Source of the DNA: a virus
IMG/VR virus record: IMGVR_UViG_3300036799_000281
Span: 1 to 36,672 of that record
Strand: one strand, 5' to 3'
Length of the DNA stretch: 36,672 bases
A program made the translations under genes and the position numbers. Shown here piece by piece: positions 1-6,048 of the stretch. The first letter of the stretch is position 1, and each line of letters starts with the position of its first letter. The notes under the pieces are model-generated. The model worked only from the letters and a program-made list of their open reading frames with translations, ran no database searches and had not been told where the DNA came from.

Positions 1-150
1 AGCGGCAGCGGCAGCGGCAACGGCAACGGCAGCGGCAGCGGCAACGGCAGCGGCAACGGCATCGGCAGCGGCATCGGCATCGGCAACGGCAGCGGCAGCG
101 GCAACGGCAGCGGCAACGGCATCGGCAGCGGCAGCGGCATCGGCAACGGG
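1..150. repeat. GGCNNC hexanucleotide array with 60-bp higher-order period
   Basis: Twenty-five consecutive hexamers of the form A(G/A/T)CGGC cover 1-150 and continue to the window edge. Only the second base of each hexamer varies. Positions 31-90 and 91-150 are near-identical 60-bp units, differing at two bases by eye. On the minus strand the array is in frame with the gene at 1-678 and codes alternating Ala and Ala/Val/Asp. The 60-bp period points to unequal exchange or slippage on top of the 6-bp unit. Confidence 0.9.
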
Positions 151-678
151 CTTCTCGCTCAGCCGTTTCCGCACCTCGGCTTCGACACGCTCACGCAAGC
201 GACCACGTGCCCCCGGGACCTTCGCGCAGATCTCGTTCCTGACGGTCCAGAGGAGATCGCCCAGCGCCGGGGTCCAGTCGGTGACGGGCATCACGCGAAG
301 CTCGGCGGCGCGATCGGTCAGCCCGACGAGCTCCAGCCAGTCCGGCAGCCCGGTGTTGACCACGTACTGCGCGGCGAGGGCGCGGCGGGCAGGATCCTGG
401 CCATCGTCGGCGGTCCCGCCGAGGCGCCCCTGGAACCGCTTCAGCTTCTGGCGCTCCTTGTCAGGGAGGCGATCGTTGAGACGGATCCCGAACTGCCTCA
501 GCACCGGGCTGACGCACTCTGGTCCGTCGCTCCAGCTTTCGCCGTGGATCCAGGCCTCCATCTCGAGGAGGCAGGCTTTCGGCTCGTCCGAGTCCCCGGG
601 CGGCCGATGGCTGCCGTGGAGAAGCGGGAGTGATCGAGCTCGCTCGAGGCGGTCGGGCAGCGGCGTGGACGGGGTCAT
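1..678 (-). CDS. Conserved actinophage-type protein with Ala/Val/Asp repeat C-terminus (partial)
   Basis: An open frame of 226 codons starts at an ATG that overlaps the stop of the upstream gene (ATGA) and runs off the left edge with no stop. The N-terminal ~170 residues form a globular-looking protein with the motif CLLEMEAWIHGESWSDGPEC and a following CVSPVLRQFGIRLND segment. This resembles a family of unknown function common in actinobacterial phages and plasmids (E-A...GE-WSD-P-C-SPV). From about residue 177 the protein becomes an alternating Ala-x sequence (x = Ala, Val or Asp), coded by a hexanucleotide repeat. It lies in the leftward early operon. No catalytic motif is visible and the function is unknown. 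The true C-terminus is outside the window. Confidence 0.75.
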   Translation of the reverse strand, partial: MTPSTPLPDRLERARSLPLLHGSHRPPGDSDEPKACLLEMEAWIHGESWSDGPECVSPVLRQFGIRLNDRLPDKERQKLKRFQGRLGGTADDGQDPARRALAAQYVVNTGLPDWLELVGLTDRAAELRVMPVTDWTPALGDLLWTVRNEICAKVPGARGRLRERVEAEVRKRLSEKPVADAAAAADAVAAAVAAAAAVADADAAADAVAAAVAAAAAVAVAAAAAA

Positions 679-1232
679 GGATGGGACTCCTCTCGGATGG
701 TTTTCTGTGCTCTAGAAGTCCCTTTGGTCCGCTTCGGCGACTCGATCTTCAGCCGCGAGAGCAGCTTGTGCTTCCGACAGAAGGCGATGCACTCCGGGTC
801 GAGCTCGTGCCAGTAGACGAAGTCGGAGCGGATCTCGACAGCGTCGTGTGCGCGACGGCAGAGCGGCACACCGATGATCGGGTCGAAGACGATCTCTGGA
901 CCCAGGCCCAGCTGCTTGACCATGTGGTCGACCGGGACCAGGTGGTGGGGGTCGAGCCGTCCCCAGCACTCGTGACCGGGACGTCGAGGCTGCCCGTCGA
1001 CCTTGTCGGAGAAGAAGCAGGGCCACTCGGTGACGAGCTCGGTGAAGCGCTTGTGGAGATCGCGCTCGAGGGGCGACGTCGAGGTGCCGGCAGATCTGCC
1101 GCTCTTGCGGTTGGCGAAGGTCTCGGCTCGGGCAGGGCACTCCGGGCACTGGAGGACGGCGGGGTCGAATCTCGGGCTGAGGAGTCCCGGGGCCTTCCAC
1201 TCGTGGCCGTTGGGGCAGCGGTAGTTGGCCAT
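675..1232 (-). CDS. Zinc-ribbon/HNH-like nuclease domain protein
   Basis: A 185-residue protein. The N-terminus has a zinc-ribbon pattern (CPNGHEW, then CPECPAR about 25 residues later). The C-terminal half has an HNH-like arrangement: DPHHLVPVDH, a spacer, then PLCRRAHDAVE and a further Cys-containing segment near CIAFCRKHK. The paired histidines followed by C-x3-H resemble the beta-beta-alpha metal fold of HNH enzymes. It starts at an ATG overlapping the previous stop by one base and ends in an ATGA overlap with the next gene, so it is part of the coupled leftward operon. A role in phage DNA recombination or cutting is likely, but the nuclease call is by motif only. The perfect palindrome at 1088-1101 falls inside it, coding SGRSAG. 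Confidence 0.7.
   Translation of the reverse strand: MANYRCPNGHEWKAPGLLSPRFDPAVLQCPECPARAETFANRKSGRSAGTSTSPLERDLHKRFTELVTEWPCFFSDKVDGQPRRPGHECWGRLDPHHLVPVDHMVKQLGLGPEIVFDPIIGVPLCRRAHDAVEIRSDFVYWHELDPECIAFCRKHKLLSRLKIESPKRTKGTSRAQKTIREESHP
1088..1101. repeat. Dispersed palindrome CGGCAGATCTGCCG, copy 1
   Basis: Perfect 14-bp palindrome inside the zinc-ribbon/HNH-like gene, read there as SGRSAG. It is the same word as at 3127, 5885 and 16107. Confidence 0.85.
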
Positions 1233-1426
1233 CAGGACCCGTCGCCCCTCTGGCGGCAGTTCGCCTCGTGGTCGAAGCGACGGGCGAGTTCGACCATCCG
1301 ATCGCGTTTCCCGTAGAGCGGCGCATCCTTCGGCACGCCGCTTTCAGCCTCGACGGCGTCGTAGATCGTGACCGCCATCCCTACGGCGTCATGGGCAAGC
1401 TGGGCGTCCTCTCGGCTCAGCTTCAC
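1232..1426 (-). CDS. Small hypothetical protein (64 aa)
   Basis: Starts at a GTG overlapping the stop of the upstream gene (GTGA) and overlaps the next start by one base (TGATG), so both ends are tightly coupled. The protein is helical and charged, with a central segment LYGKRDRMVELARRFDHEANC. No domain was recognised. The gene is credible because of the coupling, but its function is unknown. Confidence 0.65.
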   Translation of the reverse strand: MKLSREDAQLAHDAVGMAVTIYDAVEAESGVPKDAPLYGKRDRMVELARRFDHEANCRQRGDGS

Positions 1427-2409
1427 TGCGTCCCCCCTTCACCCTGGTTGGCCTGGGTCTCGGTTCGCTGTTTGCCGTCAAGGCGTTCGAGGGCGCCCGT
1501 CAGGCGATTGGCGGCCGCATTCTGCGAGTGGGCTGCCGAGGCGCCGGCGATTTCTTCGTCGCTCGAGGCCCACTCGGCACCCTCGGCACGTCCCGCACCC
1601 GCAGCTTGGTCACGGAGCGTCGCAACCTCTCCTCGCACCTCCTCGACGAAGCGCTCAGCTCGATCGCCCTCCGGCAGTGAGGACTGGTCGGTGACTGCGT
1701 CCCAGGCGGCGGCGAGGGCGGCGAGAACTTCGCGGATCTGCGCTTCCTCCTCGTCGTTCGGCCCGGCGTCGTTGTCGGTCGTGATCCACGCCGCTGGCGC
1801 CTGCTCGTAGACAGTCAGGATCGCCTCTTCGCTCCGCAGCCACTCCTCCAGTCCCCCATCGGGTGGGGTGGTGGCCGCTAACTCGTAACCCTCTTGACGA
1901 AGGGCGAGGAGGAATTCGGACCACGCGACGACCCCGGCGTTCTCCAGCCACTTGTTGCCTTCGGCGGCGCGGACCATCGCGTCCTGCTCGCTAAAGTCGT
2001 AGAACGGGCAGCCGGGAAGGTGCTGGTCAGGAGCAACGAGGCGGCCGCACTCGCTGCAAGTGCCGTTCCGAAGCTCCGCAGGGGATGGGGACTCGGGCTG
2101 GGCGGTCGGGGTGAGCGCCTCCAAGAGCTGGCCGGCGATCTGCGCGGAGTTCAGTTCCTCGGTGAGCCAGAAGCGCTGGCCGGTCCCGTCGGTCTCGACA
2201 ACGCTGGTGATCGCGTCTATCAGCCGTTGGTTGCGATCGAGGGCAGCCGAAAGCGCCGCAGCTGCGCCGCCATCGTCGACCCGGCACCTCTTCACCTCGA
2301 AGTGCGGGCTGTCCTGCAGGGCGTCGACCTGCTCCTGGTCGGCGACCTCCCAACCGTCGTCATCGGCGCCCTTGCGTCGGATCAGGAAGAAGACGTCGAG
2401 GTCAGGCAT
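1423..2409 (-). CDS. Hypothetical phage protein with a Cys4-like zinc motif
   Basis: A 328-residue acidic protein starting at ATG with an 8-bp overlap with the upstream gene. A likely zinc-binding knuckle, CSECGRLVAPDQHLPGCPF, lies around residues 117-135. The C-terminal half is rich in Glu/Ala and predicted helical or coiled (IREVLAALAAAWDAV...). The N-terminus (MPDLDVFFLIRRKG) looks like a compact beta-alpha fold. I do not recognise the family. Position in the coupled early operon suggests a phage-specific accessory role. Confidence 0.65.
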   Translation of the reverse strand: MPDLDVFFLIRRKGADDDGWEVADQEQVDALQDSPHFEVKRCRVDDGGAAAALSAALDRNQRLIDAITSVVETDGTGQRFWLTEELNSAQIAGQLLEALTPTAQPESPSPAELRNGTCSECGRLVAPDQHLPGCPFYDFSEQDAMVRAAEGNKWLENAGVVAWSEFLLALRQEGYELAATTPPDGGLEEWLRSEEAILTVYEQAPAAWITTDNDAGPNDEEEAQIREVLAALAAAWDAVTDQSSLPEGDRAERFVEEVRGEVATLRDQAAGAGRAEGAEWASSDEEIAGASAAHSQNAAANRLTGALERLDGKQRTETQANQGEGGTQ

Positions 2410-2803
2410 CGAAACGCTCCAACGCGATGCCGAGGCGAGGCTGAAGATCCACGGCGAGCTCGCTCAGGTTGTGAAGCGGGCCCGGGTCGAATCGATTGAG
2501 TTGCCCGACGGCGACGTTGGCGGTGAGCACGACCGATGCCCAGAGCATCCCGAGCGTCTCCTTGTCGGCGGCAGCTCCGACCACATCGCCGAGCTCGAGT
2601 AGGACGGCGTCCTCGGAGATCCCCGTCGGCGCCGACACCATCATGGTCCCGCTCGGCAACCCTTCCGGGGCCTTGACCGAAGGACTGATCGCGAAGCACG
2701 CTGGGGTCCGTATGTGGAAGAGACAGAGGATCCCATTGGGCTGCTCGCCGATCGAGCGGATGAGGCCCGACTCCGGGAAGTACTTGAGCTTGAGTCCGTC
2801 CAC
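2402..2803 (-). CDS. Hypothetical protein (133 aa)
   Basis: Starts at a GTG immediately after the upstream stop (TAG-GTG, no gap) and overlaps the next gene by 8 bp. The sequence is mixed alpha/beta, with PNGILCLFHIRTPACFAI and a hydrophobic C-terminal half, but has no clear membrane segment or catalytic motif. The middle (FAISPSVKAPEGLPSGTMMVSAP) looks like a beta-rich fold. Function is unknown; the operon context supports it as a real gene. Confidence 0.6.
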   Translation of the reverse strand: MDGLKLKYFPESGLIRSIGEQPNGILCLFHIRTPACFAISPSVKAPEGLPSGTMMVSAPTGISEDAVLLELGDVVGAAADKETLGMLWASVVLTANVAVGQLNRFDPGPLHNLSELAVDLQPRLGIALERFDA

Positions 2804-3058
2804 CTAGACCACCCCCCACTCCTGCCCGATCGCGATCCTGCGCTCGAGCAACTTGAACTCCTCCAGGTACTGCTGCTTGAAGATCTCCAGCACCGCGGGG
2901 GCGGCTCCGGCGTGGGCGACGGCCCGGCGTTTCATGTGGCCGACCCGGGCCTGCTGGCGCATCAGCTCGATTGCGGCGCCGGCCCTGTGCTGGGCGACGA
3001 TCTGCGTCTGGGCGCGCCGACGGTGCTTCTCGGCGATCGCGAGCTGCAGCGGCGTCAT
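2804..3058 (-). CDS. Small basic helical protein (84 aa)
   Basis: ATG start in an ATGA overlap with the upstream gene; the stop abuts the next start. It is predicted almost entirely helical, with many Arg/Gln/Ala residues (EKHRRRAQTQIVAQHRAGAA) and an acidic-aromatic C-terminal helix. Nucleic-acid binding is possible from the charge pattern, but nothing more specific can be said. Confidence 0.6.
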   Translation of the reverse strand: MTPLQLAIAEKHRRRAQTQIVAQHRAGAAIELMRQQARVGHMKRRAVAHAGAAPAVLEIFKQQYLEEFKLLERRIAIGQEWGVV

Positions 3059-3327
3059 CGGTCCTCACCTCGAGGGACACGGCCGATCGCGGCGAGCGGA
3101 TGATCGGGGCCGGTGATGGTGAAGGCCGGCAGATCTGCCGATGGTGCCTCGAGCTCGGCGAGGAGGGTCGCCACCGGGTCCGGGTCTTCCAGGAAGCGAT
3201 GCCGGACCCGGCGCTCGGCGATGGTGACCAGGATCGCGAAGACGAGGAGGACGAGGGCGAAGACGATCCCGGCGGTCGGGCTGATCAGGAGGAGGCAGAA
3301 GAAGATGGCGGCGAAGGTGAAGGTCAT
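3055..3327 (-). CDS. Small membrane protein (90 aa)
   Basis: The start is the ATG at 3327 in an ATGA overlap with the upstream stop; a longer reading of this frame was rejected because it would cover the upstream gene. Residues 3-35 are strongly hydrophobic (FTFAAIFFCLLLISPTAGIV...LVLLVFAILVTI) and form one or two membrane segments. They are followed by a basic stretch (ERRVRHRF) and a ~50-residue soluble tail, so the tail is probably cytoplasmic. The palindrome at 3127-3140 lies in the tail, coding SADLPA. The function could be membrane-linked exclusion or regulation, but no family was recognised. Confidence 0.65.
   Translation of the reverse strand: MTFTFAAIFFCLLLISPTAGIVFALVLLVFAILVTIAERRVRHRFLEDPDPVATLLAELEAPSADLPAFTITGPDHPLAAIGRVPRGEDR
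3127..3140. repeat. Dispersed palindrome CGGCAGATCTGCCG, copy 2
   Basis: Perfect 14-bp palindrome inside the small membrane protein gene, read as SADLP. This is a different frame from copy 1. Confidence 0.85.
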
Positions 3328-3554
3328 GCTGCGGCCTCGAGGTTGAGGACGAAGAGCCCGGGCACGCAGTTGGAGATCTCGCCGACCAGGTAAGGGGTGG
3401 GATCGGGGTCGCCGTCGTGGAGGACGAGGACCTTGTCGCCGTCGCGCTGGTCGACGGTGCCGGGGACCTCTCGGTGAAAGGAGCCGACCCGGTCGCCCTT
3501 GTAGATCTCGTAGCCGGTCGCGTCTCGGGCGAGGGGTGAGGAGGTGGTGGTCAT
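3324..3554 (-). CDS. Small hypothetical protein, SH3-like (76 aa)
   Basis: ATG start and ATGA overlaps on both sides. The sequence after residue 10 (GYEIYKGDRVGSFHREVPGTV...KVLVLHDGDPDPTPYLVGEI) alternates short beta strands and turns, as in SH3-like or KOW-like folds. The family is not recognised. It is likely a small phage accessory protein. Confidence 0.6.
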   Translation of the reverse strand: MTTTSSPLARDATGYEIYKGDRVGSFHREVPGTVDQRDGDKVLVLHDGDPDPTPYLVGEISNCVPGLFVLNLEAAA

Positions 3555-3748
3555 GCTGCGGCCTCGCTCTCGAGGGGCCAGAGATCCGTCGGCTCGAGGA
3601 GGAAGTGATCTGCGAGCTTCTTCGCGGTTGAAGCGTTCGGGCGAGCACCGTCTTCAAGGCGCCGGATCGTGCGGCCCGAGACCTCGCAGAGATCCCCGAG
3701 CTGCTCGGGGGTGAGGCCCTCGTTGAACCGAAGCTTGGCCAGGCTCAC
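3551..3748 (-). CDS. XRE-type helix-turn-helix regulator, second of a tandem pair
   Basis: A 65-residue protein starting at a GTG that overlaps the upstream stop (GTGA). A single Cro/XRE-type helix-turn-helix fills it: LTPEQLGDLCEVSGRTIRRL, then EDGARPNASTAKKLADHFLL and the closing DLWPL. It is closely similar to the protein coded just upstream, with which it shares EQLG, VSGRT, RR-EDGARP and DLWPL at the same spacing, so the two arose by tandem duplication. At this length it is a bare DNA-binding domain, probably acting as a dimer or as a partner of its neighbour. A Cro-like role in the early operon is likely. Confidence 0.75.
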   Translation of the reverse strand: MSLAKLRFNEGLTPEQLGDLCEVSGRTIRRLEDGARPNASTAKKLADHFLLEPTDLWPLESEAAA

Positions 3749-3969
3749 AGCGGCCACAGGTCGACCACCTTGCAGTCGAGGACCTTGGCGAGCTGGAACA
3801 TCACCCGAACGGTCGGGCGAGCACCGTCCTCGATGCGGCGCACGGTGCGCCCGGAAACCTTGGCCTCGTAGCCGAGCTGCTCGGGGCTCAGGCCTCGATT
3901 CATCCGCTCCCGGCGTATCGCCTCCCCTGCTTCCCGAAGCGTACGCGCCGTCATCTGGGTTGATGCCAT
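3745..3969 (-). CDS. XRE-type helix-turn-helix regulator, first gene of leftward operon
   Basis: A 74-residue protein from the ATG at 3969; a TTG two codons upstream is possible but less likely. The XRE fold is clear: REAGEAIRRERMNRGLSPEQ, LGYEAKVSGRTVRRIEDGAR, then LAKVLDCKVVDLWPL. It is the first gene after the leftward promoter. The predicted transcription start falls at or next to the ATG, so the message is probably leaderless; no Shine-Dalgarno sequence is seen upstream. It faces the plus-strand repressor-like gene at 4054, as cro faces cI in lambdoid phages. The exact role (Cro-like versus activator) is inferred. Confidence 0.75.
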   Translation of the reverse strand: MASTQMTARTLREAGEAIRRERMNRGLSPEQLGYEAKVSGRTVRRIEDGARPTVRVMFQLAKVLDCKVVDLWPL

Positions 3970-3975
3970 GTCCAA

Positions 3976-4014
3976 AAATTACACGGCCTGTCAACTCATG
4001 TCAAGGCCCGTCAA
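3976..4014 (-). promoter_or_regulatory. Leftward early promoter with 10-bp phased TGTCAA repeats
   Basis: On the minus strand a -35 TTGACA (3999-4004) is separated by 17 bp from a -10-like TAATTT (3976-3981). The start point would lie about 7 bp further on, at the ATG of the first HTH gene. The -35 is the middle one of three repeats: TGTCAA at 3989 and 3999, and CGTCAA at 4009 (plus-strand coordinates). They are spaced exactly 10 bp apart, one helical turn, as expected for side-by-side regulator binding. Spacing and words are seen directly; promoter and operator function is inferred. Confidence 0.6.
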
Positions 4015-4053
4015 GGGGCGCCTAGCCGTGGCCAGGATTTCGCTGGTACACCA

Positions 4054-4407
4054 ATGTCCGTGGCCCTCTCGAAGACCGAGTACAAGCGCCGACTGGACGC
4101 CGCCCTTGCGCTGCGGGGGATGAAGCGCGCCCAGCTTCCCGATCTACTCGTCGAGCGTGGCCTCAAGAGGAACGCAGCAAGCCGAGCTGGTCATGCGTCC
4201 GACGACTACGCGCCAAACGAAGCGTTGGCCATCGCCCTCGGGAAGATCCTGGGCGTGGGTCAGGACTGGTTCGAAGAGCCCGACCTGGGACGGCTTGTCG
4301 CCGGCGCCGAGTCGGGAGCAGTGAATGTCGACGAGCTCGGGCGGAGGGCGAAAGCAGATATCGAGACGCCCGGCAGCGACCGGGCGAGTGAAGGGGGAAG
4401 CAGATGA
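4054..4407 (+). CDS. Putative immunity repressor (HTH, plus strand)
   Basis: A 117-residue protein divergent from the leftward early operon. The N-terminal ~75 residues look like a helix-turn-helix fold (KTEYKRRLDAALALRGMKRA, DDYAPNEALAIALGKILGVG, QDWFEEPDLG). The 'LGV--DWFEEPDL' end is typical of small actinophage XRE repressors. A short acidic tail follows. It shares the 85-bp intergenic region that carries the TGTCAA repeats, so it is the natural candidate for binding them. No good -10/-35 pair was found for its own promoter, and there is no Shine-Dalgarno before the ATG, so it may also be leaderless. Confidence 0.6.
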   Translation: MSVALSKTEYKRRLDAALALRGMKRAQLPDLLVERGLKRNAASRAGHASDDYAPNEALAIALGKILGVGQDWFEEPDLGRLVAGAESGAVNVDELGRRAKADIETPGSDRASEGGSR

Positions 4408-4697
4408 AGGGAGTCGTTGTAGTGATCGCGGTGATCGCCGCGGTGGTGGGAGGCTTGGCTCTCCTCGGGAATCGGGACAAGTCAGCGTCGGAAAAGTGCA
4501 ACGAAAAGCACGGCTACACCCAACGCTGCCTTGACATTGCCGAAGGCGAACTTAAGGCGGCCGAATACGGGAGTGTCAAGGCGGCGCACGAAGCCGAACA
4601 CGATGAACAGATCGAAGAAGAAGTCGGCGAAGTCGAAGAAATCATCAAGCAGCGTCAGGCCGAAAAGACCGCCGGCGAACTCGAAGGGCTCCGCTAG
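4404..4697 (+). CDS. Membrane-anchored small protein, immunity region (97 aa)
   Basis: ATG overlaps the stop of the repressor-like gene (ATGA) and is preceded by a GA-rich Shine-Dalgarno (GAAGGGGGAAG), so the two are co-expressed. Residues 3-21 form a single hydrophobic helix (GVVVVIAVIAAVVGGLALL), followed by a two-Cys segment (KCNEKHGYTQRC). The rest is a long, highly charged helical stretch rich in Glu/Lys. This is a signal-anchor topology with the charged part outside. Co-expression with a repressor-like gene suggests a lysogen-expressed surface function such as superinfection exclusion; this is inference. Confidence 0.6.
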   Translation: MKGVVVVIAVIAAVVGGLALLGNRDKSASEKCNEKHGYTQRCLDIAEGELKAAEYGSVKAAHEAEHDEQIEEEVGEVEEIIKQRQAEKTAGELEGLR

Positions 4698-4701
4698 TCG
4701 G

Positions 4702-4893
4702 CTACTCAACGACGCGTAGATGTCGGTGCCCCTCGTCGGCCACCCTCTCCAAGCCGGGCTCGGCATCCAGGTGGTCGCCGAGCTCGGCCTGCCAGTCCAA
4801 CATGAATGCCGGTGCGTCGACCAGCGCCAGCAGTAAGAAATAGAGCGCCCATAGCTGTGCGCGCCGTCGGCGCCGCTCCTGATCCCCTGACAC
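4702..4893 (-). CDS. Small membrane protein (63 aa)
   Basis: Starts at GTG (4893) behind a purine-rich stretch AAAAAGGGGGGG that can serve as a Shine-Dalgarno. A basic N-terminus (DQERRRRRAQ) precedes one hydrophobic helix (LWALYFLLLALVDAPAFML); the C-terminal half is soluble and charged. It converges on the gene at 4404-4697 with only four bases between. No family was recognised. It could be an exclusion or accessory membrane protein. The call rests on one membrane helix and the start context, so it is moderate. Confidence 0.45.
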   Translation of the reverse strand: MSGDQERRRRRAQLWALYFLLLALVDAPAFMLDWQAELGDHLDAEPGLERVADEGHRHLRVVE

Positions 4894-5004
4894 GTCCCCC
4901 CCTTTTTACCGCGGCCCGTTTTGGGCCAATCTCCTCAACCGTGCCGAGGGAAACCTAGGCAAAGACGTTTGGATCGGGGGATAAATCTGCACCGACCGTT
5001 TGGT

Positions 5005-5589
5005 CTATTCGTTCAGATGCGCGCGCTCGAAGAAGAGGACGAGGCTCTCCCCGTGGATACCGGGCTCTTCGGACTCGGCTCTACGCCCGTTGCTCCGAGC
5101 CTCGATCGCCATGGTCTTGAGGACGGTTTCCTTGTGGAGCTCGGCGAGCTCGCGCCAGCCCTCCTCGTCGACGAGCACCGGCGTCCGCGCGACGCAGTTG
5201 TCCGACCGGGAAGAGAAGTCCTGGGTCGCCAGCGCCGAGGCGGCGTCGGCGAAACCAAGCTGGCATATCTCCCGCGCGAATCCGTTGCGCTCTTCCTGAC
5301 TGAGGAGGGCGTATTGATCCTCGGTCACGAGCGGCCTCACGATCGCCCGATAGAAGTGCTCGAGCGCGCCGCGTGCAGGCCGGGTGCCGACCAACTCGAT
5401 CAGCTTCATCTCCTCGAGCTTTTTGACGTGGTAGTTGGCCTTGTTCACTTCCACCCCGAGCGCGATGGCGAGTTCGGCCGGGCTCGCCGTCCGTTCAGCC
5501 AACACCCCTAGGGCCCGGGCTCTCACGGGGTGGGCGACGACGGCGGCCAAGGTCTGGTCGATCGTCTCCGTGGGTTTAAGCGCTGGCAT
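5005..5589 (-). CDS. ArsR-like winged-helix transcriptional regulator
   Basis: A 194-residue protein with a perfect Shine-Dalgarno (AGGAGGGAGCA) before the ATG. The N-terminal ~85 residues are a winged helix: HPVRARALGVLAERTASPAE, LAIALGVEVNKANYHVKKLE, then the wing RPARGALEHFYRAI. The remainder is helical and may form a dimer or sensor domain. This architecture is frequent in Thermoleophilia chromosomes, so it may be a host-derived regulator. It sits in the immunity block behind a 7-7-7 inverted repeat (5606-5626) that lies between any promoter and the ribosome site, which fits autoregulation. A second, shorter relative is coded at 36002-36307. Confidence 0.8.
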   Translation of the reverse strand: MPALKPTETIDQTLAAVVAHPVRARALGVLAERTASPAELAIALGVEVNKANYHVKKLEEMKLIELVGTRPARGALEHFYRAIVRPLVTEDQYALLSQEERNGFAREICQLGFADAASALATQDFSSRSDNCVARTPVLVDEEGWRELAELHKETVLKTMAIEARSNGRRAESEEPGIHGESLVLFFERAHLNE

Positions 5590-5605
5590 TGCTCCCTCCT
5601 CTCTC

Positions 5606-5626
5606 GATCAATAGAAGCGATTGATC
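5606..5626. promoter_or_regulatory. Inverted repeat GATCAAT-N7-ATTGATC upstream of ArsR-like gene
   Basis: Perfect 7-bp arms with a 7-bp spacer, 16 bp upstream of the ATG of the ArsR-like regulator and directly before its Shine-Dalgarno. Symmetric dyads of this size are typical targets of winged-helix dimers. Use as the regulator's own operator is inferred from position. Confidence 0.5.
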
Positions 5627-5884
5627 CTATCCGTCTTTTCTGCCCGTTAAGCGGAAAGATGGCGTGGCGGATTCGACCGGTCGCGGCGATTCACTCACCC
5701 ACCACGGTCATCTCGACTGGCCGTCCCATGTGCGAGTGAATTAGAAAGGGAGGGGGTGGGCAGGGTGAAGATCACCATTTCCGAGCAGATCGTTCCGTCG
5801 ACGCAGATCGCGAAGTCCGTCTGAGGTTTCCAGGGAGCTCCGGGGTGCGGGCGTGCGGCCCGGGGTTCCCTGCCCTCTTCCGAG

Positions 5885-5898
5885 CGGCAGATCTGCCG
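5885..5898. repeat. Dispersed palindrome CGGCAGATCTGCCG, copy 3
   Basis: Perfect 14-bp copy. It is the only perfect copy in a region without a convincing gene, 16 bp from the terminator hairpin at 5914. Confidence 0.85.
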
Positions 5899-5913
5899 GA
5901 TCTGAACGAGAAA

Positions 5914-5949
5914 TAGCCCCGCCGCCGGGAGCACTCGGCGACGGGGCTA
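5914..5949 (-). terminator. Rho-independent terminator, minus strand
   Basis: Arms at 5914-5927 and 5936-5949 give a 14-bp stem with an 8-nt loop. In the minus-strand RNA the single non-Watson-Crick position is a G-U pair, whereas in plus-strand RNA it would be an A-C mismatch. The stem is followed on the minus strand by UUUCUCGUU. This assigns it to leftward transcription, either as a second stop behind the late operon or as a block on antisense reading into the ArsR-like gene. Confidence 0.65.
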
Positions 5950-5999
5950 TCGGGGTGGCGCGCGGCCGGCCAGGCGAACGGCCACGAGGGGACCAAGTC

Positions 6000-6041
6000 G
6001 AGTGGTCGAGCCACTCAACGCGTTTCAACATATTGGTGTTG
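6000..6041 (+). promoter_or_regulatory. Dyads and possible promoter before the plus-strand XRE gene
   Basis: Two inverted repeats precede the gene: GAGTGG-TCGAG-CCACTC (6000-6016) and CAACA-TATTGG-TGTTG (6026-6041). The second contains CATATT, a plausible -10, about 15 bp before the GTG start. Operator use is inferred from symmetry and position. Confidence 0.4.
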
Positions 6042-6048
6042 GCCGTTC

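Larger units (their letters stand above)
5627..6048. other. Intergenic region without a convincing gene
   Basis: About 420 bp between the ArsR-like gene and the plus-strand XRE gene. It holds the third palindrome copy (5885-5898), a minus-strand terminator (5914-5949), an 8-bp inverted repeat ATTCACTC...GAGTGAAT (5689-5696 and 5734-5741), and a possible 19-codon plus-strand reading frame from the GTG at 5765 behind a G-rich ribosome site. Minus-strand open frames here have no recognisable protein character. It may be a regulatory region; no attachment-site core was identifiable. Confidence 0.5.

Noticed and set aside
4573-4582. TGTCAAGGCG in the membrane gene as an extra operator of the early switch
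   Set aside because: A single unphased copy inside a gene, weakly above chance.
5695-5934. Minus-strand open frame of 79 codons
   Set aside because: No protein-like composition, overlaps a terminator and the dispersed palindrome, and lacks a ribosome site.
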